A stretch of 16,529 nucleotides of DNA from a bacterium. GTDB taxonomy: Bacteria; CG2-30-53-67; CG2-30-70-394. The position numbers and the translations under genes were made by a program. Below, in pieces: positions 1 through 4,640 of this stretch (position 1 is its first letter; every line of letters begins with the position of its first letter). Location of the stretch: positions 1 through 16,529 of the forward strand of contig JAJRSX010000021.1 of assembly GCA_024278555.1 (NCBI GenBank). The letters run 5' to 3'. The notes beneath the pieces are model-generated. The model was not told the DNA's origin, did not search any database, and worked only from the letters and a program-made list of their open reading frames with translations.

Positions 1-112
1 AAGAGCTTCGGTTCCTGCGCAGCAGTGTGCTCGTCGAAGAGCGGTGTGCGGGATGAGAGATCGTTTTCCCATGGGCTACGGAGTTGCCGGGGTGGACGTG
101 GTCTTGATTGCC

Positions 113-157
113 CCCCTCCGCGCTCATTTTCGCTGACCCTCGAAGAGCGCGGAGGGG
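113..157. repeat. Perfect 13-bp inverted repeat, 19-nt loop
   Basis: Arms at 113-125 (CCCCTCCGCGCTC) and 145-157 are exact reverse complements around a 19-nt loop. No T-run follows either arm, so a classical intrinsic terminator is not shown. It may end a gene lying to the left of the window, or be a small repeat. No gene is supported between 1 and 589; the open frames there have no recognisable protein character. Confidence 0.6.
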
Positions 158-234
158 TGGAGGGCCGGGGGGCAGGCGTCGCCGGTGCGGCAACGCAGTG
201 GGGAGATGGCCCGGACGGCCGATCCATAGATTGA

Positions 235-269
235 GCCGCAAATAGGGCGCGAATGGACGCGAATAGTGG
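235..269 (+). repeat. Short-period intergenic repeat (GCGAATGGAC type)
   Basis: Three degenerate copies of a 10-nt unit close to GCGAATGGAC (gccgcaaata, gggcgcgaat, ggacgcgaat). It has the same style as the other short-period tracts in this window but a different unit, and no head motif stands before it. Confidence 0.5.
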
Positions 270-316
270 GTACCAACAATCTGACGTCACCGGTGGGGAC
301 AACCGGCGCGATAACG

Positions 317-365
317 GCCTGGAAGGCGATTTTTTAGCCACGGAATCCACGGAAGCGCACGGAAG
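317..365 (+). repeat. Head-plus-tract intergenic repeat, copy 1
   Basis: The head GCCTGGAAGGC at 317-327 is followed by a 10-nt spacer and then a degenerate tract of CCACGGAAT-like units at 338-365. The arrangement matches copies at 467-426 (minus), 2467-2520, 4536-4493 (minus) and 8120-8170. The tract unit is almost identical to that at 8140-8170. Not coding. Confidence 0.7.
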
Positions 366-425
366 TAGGGGGCTCCCGTTGGGTTGAGCGAGAGAGCCGC
401 TGCTCGAAACACGGCCAGCCCCTCC

Positions 426-477
426 CTTTGCGTCTTTGCGTCTTGGCGCCTTTGCGTTGAGCAGTTGCCTTCCATGC
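426..477 (-). repeat. Head-plus-tract intergenic repeat, copy 2
   Basis: On the minus strand the head GCATGGAAGGC (477-467, one base off the common form) is followed by the nine bases AACTGCTCA and a tract of ACGCAAAGGC-like units running to 426. Spacer and tract start closely resemble the headless tract at 4415-4391 (minus). The tract lies about 110 nt before the start of the ABC-class ATPase gene. Confidence 0.65.
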
Positions 478-540
478 CGCACCCCACCCCTCGTCCCGTC
501 CACCGGCGACGCCCGATCGCCGATCCCCTCCCCTTCGCGG

Positions 541-568
541 CCTCCGTGGCCTTCGTGGTTTTCCCCCC
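541..568 (-). repeat. Short-period repeat, CCACGAAGG type, headless
   Basis: Read on the minus strand it starts with G-rich sequence and AAAACCACGAAGG, then CCACGGAGG. The start AAAACCACG is shared with 2301-2330 (plus) and 4443-4421 (minus). It ends 21 nt before the ATPase start codon, so it lies in that gene's 5' untranslated or promoter region. I see no clear -10/-35 pair nearby. Confidence 0.55.
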
Positions 569-589
569 AAGCCGCTATCCTCCGCCGCC

Positions 590-2284
590 ATGGAGCGGCT
601 CCGGCGATGGCTCGACGAGGTGGAGGGACGGCCGTACGGCGCCTACAAGCGGCTCGCCGGCCGCTACCGGATGGCCGGCTTCACCCTCGCCATCGACCAC
701 GTCCAGAGTGACCCCTTTGCGGCGCCGTCGCGGGTGGCCCTGGAGCTCCCCATGGCCACGGCGCGGCTGGACGAGGGGTGGTGGCGAACGCCGGTCCGCC
801 GCCTCGCCCTGGAGGACTACCTCGCCCGCCGGGTGGCCGCGGTGATCGCCCGGGTGGTACGGGGCCACCGCGGCTCGGGCAGGAGCGGCGAGGTGGCGAT
901 CCTCCCCTGCGGCCAGGAGGTCCTGCAGCGCAACAGCGTCATTGTCACCCCCGAGGGGGTGGAGGCGCGGATCACCGTCGGCCTCCCGGCGGCGGGCCGC
1001 CGCTGCCTTGGGCGCGAGGCGGCGGCCATCCTCCTCGATGAGCTCCCGGTGGTCGCCGGTGAGGCGCTCACCGCCGCCGCCCTGGAGCGGGCGGCGGTGG
1101 AGCGCCACCTCGACACAGTGGAGGACCACCAAGCACTCCAGGCGTGGCTACAGGCAGCGCGGCTCGTCGCCTTCGTTGCCGACGACTCCCTCCTGCCGCG
1201 CGCCTCGGGGATCGACGACCACCCCCTCGGCTCGGGTGCCCTCCCCTTCCGCGCCCCCGACACCCTCGCCCGCGAGGTAGAGCTGCCCCACGCCGGCCGG
1301 GTGCGCGGCCTGGCGATCCCCGCCGGGGTCACCCTCATCGTCGGCGGCGGCTTCCACGGCAAATCGACGCTGTTGAAGGCGCTCGAGCGCGGCGTCTACC
1401 CCCACGGCCCGGGCGACGGTCGCGAGCAGGTCGCCACCGACCCCACCGCCGTGAAGGTGCGCGCCGAGGACGGCCGGGCCGTCTCGGCGGTCGACATCCG
1501 CCCCTTCATCGACCGCCTGCCCCTCGGCCGCGACTGCGCCCGCTTCACCACCGACAACGGCTCCGGCTCCACCTCCCAGGCGGCCTCCATCGTCGAGGCC
1601 CTGGCAATGGGCTGTGGCTGCCTGCTCATCGACGAGGACACCTCGGCCACCAACTTCATGATCCGCGATGGTCGCATGCAGCGGCTGGTGGCGCGCGCGC
1701 AGGAACCGATCACCCCCCTACTCCACCGGGTGCGCGAGCTCTACGAAACCTACGGCATCTCCACCGTGGTGGTGATGGGCGGCTCTGGGGACTACTTCGA
1801 GGTGGCGGACACGGTGATCCAGATTGAGGCGTACCGCCCCGCCGACGTCACCGAGACGGCCCACGCCCTGGCAGGCCACGCCGTGGCGGATGCGGTGGCC
1901 GACCTGCCGCCCCTGACCCGCGAGGCGAGCCGCCGCCCCGACCCCGCCACCCTCTCCCCGGCCGCCGGCCGCAAACCGGTCAAGATCGCCGCCCGCGGCC
2001 GTGACCGCCTCCTCTACGGCACCCACGAGGTCGACCTATCGCGGGTCGAGCAGCTCGTCGAGACCGCCCAGGTCCGCTGCATCGGCCACCTCATCCACTA
2101 CTACGCCACCCACCACGGCGACGCCCCCACCCTCACCGACGGCCTCGCCGCCCTCTTCGCCGACATCGAGGCTCACGGCCTCGACCCCCTCACCCCCTAC
2201 CGCGAAGGCACCCTAGCCCTCCCCCGCCCCCACGAGGTCGCCGCCTGCCTCAACCGAATGCGCGGAGTGACCTGGATCGCATGA
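590..2284 (+). CDS. Predicted ATPase of the ABC class (COG3044-like), function unknown
   Basis: 564-residue cytoplasmic protein, near the usual length I recall for this family. The N-terminal half (about 1-240) holds the family-specific region. The nucleotide-binding core has a P-loop GGGFHGKST at residues 252-260, a serine-rich signature-like NGSGSTSQA at 323-331, and a Walker B LLIDED at 345-350 followed by TSATNF. The later VVVMGGSGDYF may correspond to the switch region. No membrane segments or signal peptide are visible, so it is not a transporter subunit in itself; such lone ABC ATPases are thought to act on nucleic acids or ribosomes, but the role of this family is not established. The start at 590 (ATGGAGCGG) is the first ATG in frame with good coding bias; no strong ribosome-binding site precedes it. 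It stands alone, flanked on both sides by intergenic repeats. Confidence 0.85.
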   Translation: MERLRRWLDEVEGRPYGAYKRLAGRYRMAGFTLAIDHVQSDPFAAPSRVALELPMATARLDEGWWRTPVRRLALEDYLARRVAAVIARVVRGHRGSGRSGEVAILPCGQEVLQRNSVIVTPEGVEARITVGLPAAGRRCLGREAAAILLDELPVVAGEALTAAALERAAVERHLDTVEDHQALQAWLQAARLVAFVADDSLLPRASGIDDHPLGSGALPFRAPDTLAREVELPHAGRVRGLAIPAGVTLIVGGGFHGKSTLLKALERGVYPHGPGDGREQVATDPTAVKVRAEDGRAVSAVDIRPFIDRLPLGRDCARFTTDNGSGSTSQAASIVEALAMGCGCLLIDEDTSATNFMIRDGRMQRLVARAQEPITPLLHRVRELYETYGISTVVVMGGSGDYFEVADTVIQIEAYRPADVTETAHALAGHAVADAVADLPPLTREASRRPDPATLSPAAGRKPVKIAARGRDRLLYGTHEVDLSRVEQLVETAQVRCIGHLIHYYATHHGDAPTLTDGLAALFADIEAHGLDPLTPYREGTLALPRPHEVAACLNRMRGVTWIA

Positions 2285-2300
2285 ACGCGCCCCGGCAGGG

Positions 2301-2330
2301 GAAAACCACGGAAATCACGAAGGGGGAGGA
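2301..2330 (+). repeat. Short-period repeat, AAAACCACGGA type, headless
   Basis: Starts GGGGAAAACCACGGA and continues with ATCACGAAGG. It begins 17 nt after the stop codon of the ATPase gene and mirrors the minus-strand tract at 568-541 before that gene, so the gene is bracketed by inverted copies. The open frame 2281-2697 across this field is judged non-coding. Confidence 0.55.
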
Positions 2331-2386
2331 GCCGGTAGGCCGGTGTCAACGCGGCGTGAAGGGGGTGGGTGCGCGGGTCTGTTTTT

Positions 2387-2416
2387 CAACGCAGAGGCGC
2401 AGAGACGCAGAGGGGA
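2387..2416 (+). repeat. Short-period repeat, ACGCAGAGG type, headless
   Basis: Units ACGCAGAGGCGC, AGAGACGCAG and AGGGG run in 10-nt phase after the bases TTTTTCA. The final TCA before the tract is shared with the copies headed at 2467 and 4536 (minus) and with the spacer of copy 2, but no 11-nt head is present here. Confidence 0.55.
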
Positions 2417-2466
2417 AACTGGCCACTGGTTGGGCGTCACCGGCAGGACGCCACAGCGCCGTGCGG

Positions 2467-2520
2467 GCCTGGAAGGCTAAGGATCACCGCAAAGGCGCAA
2501 AGGGCGCAAAGGGCGAAGAG
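2467..2520 (+). repeat. Head-plus-tract intergenic repeat, copy 3
   Basis: The head GCCTGGAAGGC at 2467-2477, identical to copy 1, is followed by nine bases (TAAGGATCA) and a tract of CCGCAAAGGCG and CAAAGGG-type units from 2487 to 2520. This is the most regular tract in the window, with a unit of about 9-10 nt. Confidence 0.7.
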
Positions 2521-2553
2521 AATCGCATCGAAAAATATGGATTCCGTTTTCTT

Positions 2554-2582
2554 ACCATGAAGAGCATGAAGAACATGAAGAC
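2554..2582 (+). repeat. Short-period repeat, ACCATGAAGAGC type
   Basis: Three copies of a 9-nt ATGAAGAGC/AAC unit after ACC. The first 18 nt (ACCATGAAGAGCATGAAG) are identical to those at 15117-15134, over 12 kb away. It would read MKSMKNMK if translated, but there is no ribosome-binding site and no protein-like continuation. Confidence 0.6.
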
Positions 2583-2674
2583 CTCACAGCCCGTCCTCAT
2601 GTCCGTCACGGTGAAAAACCATGCTCTCGTCACGGAGAGAAAAACAGCAACGCATCTGACGGGGATCTTTCGAA

Positions 2675-2821
2675 GTAGCCTCGGGGCCAGTCTTTGACTT
2701 TGCACTTCGTCTTAGATCGAAGTGCAAAGTCAAGAACTGACCCAGATACTTCTGTCTTTGCTGTCAAAGATGGACGCTAAAGCCATGCAGTATAAGGTAA
2801 GGACCTGAGCCAAGAGGCTAC
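2675..2821. mobile_element. 147-bp MITE/REP-pair-like element with terminal inverted repeats
   Basis: The ends are GTAGCCTC (2675-2682) and its exact complement GAGGCTAC (2814-2821). Similarity continues inward for about 20 nt (CGGGGCCAGTC against TTGGCTCAGGTC). Inside, 2694-2709 and 2718-2733 form a perfect 16-bp hairpin with an 8-nt loop. The motif AAGRMCTGACCC occurs at the inner right arm (2728-2743) and, degraded, at 2799-2813 and 2683-2692 (inverted). No transposase is encoded, so it is non-autonomous. Such GACCTGACCC-like ends resemble, from memory, repeats mobilised by REP-associated Y1 transposases. The right end lies one base from the stop codon of the MazF-like pseudogene. Confidence 0.6.
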
Positions 2822-2822
2822 G

Positions 2823-3167
2823 TTACAGTGCTAACGCCAGACGCACTCCATGCTCTACCTCCGTAAGTTGTTTTGCGGACAGCTGGCCAACCTTTTCCTT
2901 GAAAAGCGACTTATCCACGGTAAGGATCTGTGACGCGTTGATTACCGAATCTTTCGGCAATTAGCCTTGACGAAGGCTCAAAGCAACATTTCCAGGCACC
3001 AAAGCGAGCCGTGTATTCGTGGTGATTGCTGCGACGATAATCGTGCCGATGCGGCTTTGGTTAAACGCGTCGGATTGAAGAATGAGCACCGGCCATCGAT
3101 AACCCGGATCCGAACCTCTGGGCATTCCCAGCGACGCCCACCAGATCTCGCCACGTTTCACTGCCAC
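2823..3167 (-). pseudogene. MazF/PemK-type toxin with in-frame stop
   Basis: The first 68 residues (MAVKRGEIWWASLGMPRGSD onward) match the MazF/PemK endoribonuclease fold, whose members cut mRNA. At codon 69 there is a TAA (2963-2961). The same frame then continues with LPKDSVINASQILTVDKS and a regular C-terminal part ending ...LALAL at a second TAA (2825-2823). Together they give the normal family length of about 114 residues, so a single nonsense change, with no frameshift, has inactivated the gene. Residue 25, just before PVLI, is W where I expect R in many relatives (TGG for CGG), a possible second lesion at an active-site position. The start overlaps the antitoxin stop by 10 bases. The 68-residue fragment alone is unlikely to be an active toxin. 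Confidence 0.8.
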
Positions 3168-3400
3168 TCGTCCTGCGGCAGCGATGCCAACTGAAGTTTC
3201 TCTAACACGGGATCCAAGTGCCCATGGCTCTCCTCGCCGTACACCGCGTTGAGCGTTTCGGTTACTCCTGCTTCCCAGTGCTCTCGGAGGAACTCTTGAA
3301 CCGCACGCTGGAAGAGCTCACTTCGACACACACCGGGCCGTTTTGCCATCTTCTCTGCGGTGTCGAAAAGCGGGTCTGAAATAGAGATGGCTGTTTTCAT
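3158..3400 (-). CDS. Ribbon-helix-helix antitoxin of MazF/PemK-type module
   Basis: 80-residue protein. The N-terminal part MKTAISISDPLFDTAEKMAK, followed by a helix with SELFQRAVQEFL, is the pattern of a CopG/MetJ-like ribbon-helix-helix DNA-binding domain, and the acidic C-terminal half (about 45-80) would be the toxin-binding tail. It would neutralise the toxin and, as a dimer, repress its own promoter. It overlaps the toxin gene by 10 bases, the usual translational coupling of TA pairs. Because the toxin is interrupted, the antitoxin now has no active partner here; it could still act as a repressor or neutralise a related toxin elsewhere. The start ATG at 3400-3398 has no clear Shine-Dalgarno sequence and lies only 7 nt after the predicted -10, so a leaderless transcript is possible. 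Base composition is clearly lower in GC than in the housekeeping genes. Confidence 0.8.
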   Translation of the reverse strand: MKTAISISDPLFDTAEKMAKRPGVCRSELFQRAVQEFLREHWEAGVTETLNAVYGEESHGHLDPVLEKLQLASLPQDEWQ

Positions 3401-3407
3401 TTCGGTC

Positions 3408-3435
3408 AGTACAACTCCGGCAATACCCTTGTCAA
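3408..3435 (-). promoter_or_regulatory. Predicted sigma70-type promoter of the antitoxin gene
   Basis: On the minus strand TTGACA (3435-3430) is followed after 16 nt by TGTACT (3413-3408), four of six matches to TATAAT. The ATG starts 7 nt further on. It lies between the attC-like site and the antitoxin gene, so this pair carries its own promoter. Confidence 0.55.
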
Positions 3436-3467
3436 ACCGCTTGCGGCTCCTACGTGCCCACTTGAGT

Positions 3468-3597
3468 ACTTAACGTCCAATCTCAGGCGACCGGCCCAAC
3501 GGTGATGTTGAAAGAAGCGGCAAGCGATGGGTTGCCGCGAAGGTTGGAGGTGGAGGAGCACACCTTTGGCCGGGTCGCCTGCAGCGCCTCGTTAGCC
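3468..3597 (-). other. attC-like integron recombination site
   Basis: A 130-nt imperfect inverted repeat lies between two TA modules. The outer 7-mers are ACTTAAC (3468-3474, an exact RYYYAAC) and GTTAGCC (3591-3597, GTTRRRY with one mismatch). Both ends show TAACG on their own strand, then 8 unpaired nt, then an exact CAGGCGACC (3484-3492) and its complement GGTCGCCTG (3573-3581). Pairing continues to about 21 bp with 18 matches. A terminal perfect 7-bp hairpin (GCGGCAA 3517-3523, TTGCCGC 3532-3538) sits at the tip. Length, R and L boxes, spacer and terminal stem all fit the long VCR-like class of attC. On the minus strand the better box, GTTAAGT, would be the crossover box R', with the antitoxin promoter directly after it. 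No integrase gene is in the window. Confidence 0.6.
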
Positions 3598-3635
3598 TCA
3601 AATTCATCGCAAGCGACCATCGCTATGTGTAAGAC

Positions 3636-3684
3636 TATAAGGTAAAGAACTGACCCCGAGGCCCGCACTGACCCCGAGGCCCGC
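3636..3684 (+). repeat. REP-like motif with an 18-nt tandem duplication
   Basis: TATAAGGTAAAGAACTGACC at 3636-3655 continues into CCGAGGC. It matches TATAAGGTAAGGACCTGAGC at 2791-2810 (then CAAGAGGC), the right end of the 147-bp element. The 18 bases 3649-3666 are repeated exactly at 3667-3684. It seems to be a solo end of the same repeat family, with a small tandem duplication. Confidence 0.6.
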
Positions 3685-3690
3685 ACACGA

Positions 3691-3750
3691 TTGCGAATCG
3701 GCCGCCCGTAAGATATGATGTGTACGAAATGAAAAAGGAGTACACATCAT
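3691..3750 (+). promoter_or_regulatory. vapBC promoter and autoregulatory operator
   Basis: TTGCGA (3691-3696), 17 nt, TATGAT (3714-3719) form a good sigma70 promoter. A perfect 11-bp inverted repeat, ATGATGTGTAC at 3715-3725 and its complement at 3740-3750, overlaps the -10 at one end and the first two bases of the start codon at the other. The 14-nt interval holds the ribosome-binding site AAGGAG, which runs into the first base of the right arm. The layout fits repression by a VapB-containing complex; as RNA the same hairpin could also hide the start codon. Confidence 0.7.
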
Positions 3751-3943
3751 GCGTACCAATATCGTGATTGACGACAAGCTCATGGAAGATACGCTTCGTG
3801 CCACCGGCTTGAAGACCAAGCGCGAGGCTGTGGAGCTTGGGTTGCGCACCCTGCTTCGACTACGCAAGCAAGAAGAGATCCGGCGCTTGCGCGGCAAACT
3901 GGCCTGGGAAGGCGACCTTGATGCAATGAGGAGCGACAAGTGA
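3749..3943 (+). CDS. vapB: VapB-family antitoxin
   Basis: 64 residues. MRTNIVIDDKLMEDTLRATG with KTKREAVELGLRTLLRLRKQ is the ribbon-helix-helix domain of the short VapB antitoxins that begin MRTNIxID. The last 20 residues (RRLRGKLAWEGDLDAMRSDK) are the toxin-binding tail, with the W-G-D pattern usual for this group. It should bind the VapC below and, with it, repress the operator that spans its own start. The start is set by AAGGAG at 3735-3740, 8 nt before the ATG. Its stop TGA overlaps the GTG start of vapC (GTGA), so the two are translationally coupled. Composition is less GC-rich than the surrounding chromosome, which fits horizontal acquisition. Confidence 0.88.
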   Translation: MRTNIVIDDKLMEDTLRATGLKTKREAVELGLRTLLRLRKQEEIRRLRGKLAWEGDLDAMRSDK

Positions 3944-4332
3944 TCCTGGTCGATTCCAGCGTTTGGATCGACTACTTCCGAGGGAACCCGACGCCCCAGA
4001 GCGACCGGCTTGACGACCTTCTGGGAGTGGAGCTGCTGGCCATAGGCGACTTGATACTCACTGAGGTTCTCCAAGGATTCGCTAACGACAAAGACTTCAA
4101 TCACGCCAAGAAGTTGCTGACTTCTTTGGTGGCGACCGACCTTGGTGGCCAGGACATCGCCATAAAGGCTGCCAAGAATTTTCGTGCGCTGCGGGCACTC
4201 GGTATCACGGTGCGCAAGACGATCGACACCGTGATTGCGACACGATGCATCGAAAGTGGCCTTATCCTGCTTCACGCCGACCGGGATTTTGAACCATTCG
4301 TGACCCACCTTGGTCTACGCTCGGTGTTTTAG
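3940..4332 (+). CDS. vapC: VapC-family PIN-domain ribonuclease toxin
   Basis: 130 residues, full length for VapC. The PIN-domain acidic residues are all present: D5 (MILVDSSVW), E42 (LTEVLQGF), D96 (TIDTVIA) and D114/D116 (HADRDF). These bind Mg2+/Mn2+ for single-strand RNA cleavage; known VapC proteins cut initiator tRNA or the sarcin-ricin loop, but the target here cannot be read from sequence. It starts with GTG inside the GTGA overlap with vapB. The module looks intact, in contrast to the interrupted MazF-type pair next to it. No attC-like structure is seen after its stop; intergenic repeats begin within about 60 nt. Confidence 0.9.
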   Translation: MILVDSSVWIDYFRGNPTPQSDRLDDLLGVELLAIGDLILTEVLQGFANDKDFNHAKKLLTSLVATDLGGQDIAIKAAKNFRALRALGITVRKTIDTVIATRCIESGLILLHADRDFEPFVTHLGLRSVF

Positions 4333-4390
4333 GGAAACCTAACTCTGAATTCACCGGTTGGTATAGTTCTGCAAACAAAGCGCCCTGGCA

Positions 4391-4443
4391 CCTTCGCGCC
4401 TTTGCGTTGAGGCAGTTCTTCCGTTCCTTCGTGGTTTTGTCTC
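4391..4443 (-). repeat. Two fused short-period repeat tracts, headless
   Basis: Read on the minus strand, AAAACCACGAAGG (to 4421) runs into AACTGCCTCAACGC and AAAGGCGCGAAGG (to 4391). The second part matches the spacer and tract of copy 2 at 466-426, while the first part matches the class at 568-541. Two classes therefore appear joined, as if one had inserted in or recombined with the other. Confidence 0.55.
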
Positions 4444-4492
4444 GCAGGTCACACGCCGCCGGCGACACCCCTCCCCCCGGCTTTCCCCCCTG

Positions 4493-4536
4493 CTCTGTGC
4501 CCTCCGTGTCTCTGTGGTGACCCCCGCCTTCCAGGC
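4493..4536 (-). repeat. Head-plus-tract intergenic repeat, copy 4
   Basis: On the minus strand the head GCCTGGAAGGC (4536-4526) is followed by 8 nt ending in TCA and a tract CCACAGAGACACGGAGGG to 4493. The head is identical to copies 1 and 3 although the tract unit differs (CACAGAGA type). It lies about 100 nt before the trpB start. Confidence 0.65.
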
Positions 4537-4640
4537 CGAGCCGCCCTCCGAGCCACCGCCGATGACCTTGAGCCCCGCGGCGGCGACGTGCGACGCTTGC
4601 GGCCCGTTTGCGCCTTCACACTCCCCAAATGAAACCTGCC

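Noticed and set aside
25-845. Several open frames in the left 0.8 kb
   Set aside because: They translate repeat and GC-rich sequence or are shadows of the ATPase gene; no start signals or family resemblance.
2387-2520. CRISPR-like spaced repeats
   Set aside because: Units are degenerate, 8-10 nt, contiguous and without distinct spacers; no cas genes.
2281-2697. 138-residue open frame overlapping the ATPase stop by ATGA
   Set aside because: It is built from translated repeat tracts (RRRDAE, RKGAKGAKGEE, MKSMKNMK), ends in the mobile-like element and has no ribosome-binding site or protein-like composition.
3483-3686. 67-residue minus-strand open frame (contains NEALQATRP)
   Set aside because: It is the translation of the attC-like site and the duplicated repeat. 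NEALQ-type peptides of this kind are familiar artefacts of attC sites.
3604-4308. 234-residue frame antisense to vapBC
   Set aside because: It is a shadow of two well-supported TA genes on the other strand.
4337-4362. Possible second attC after vapC, starting ACCTAAC
   Set aside because: The 7-mer fits RYYYAAC, but no matching GTTRRRY box or paired arms follow.
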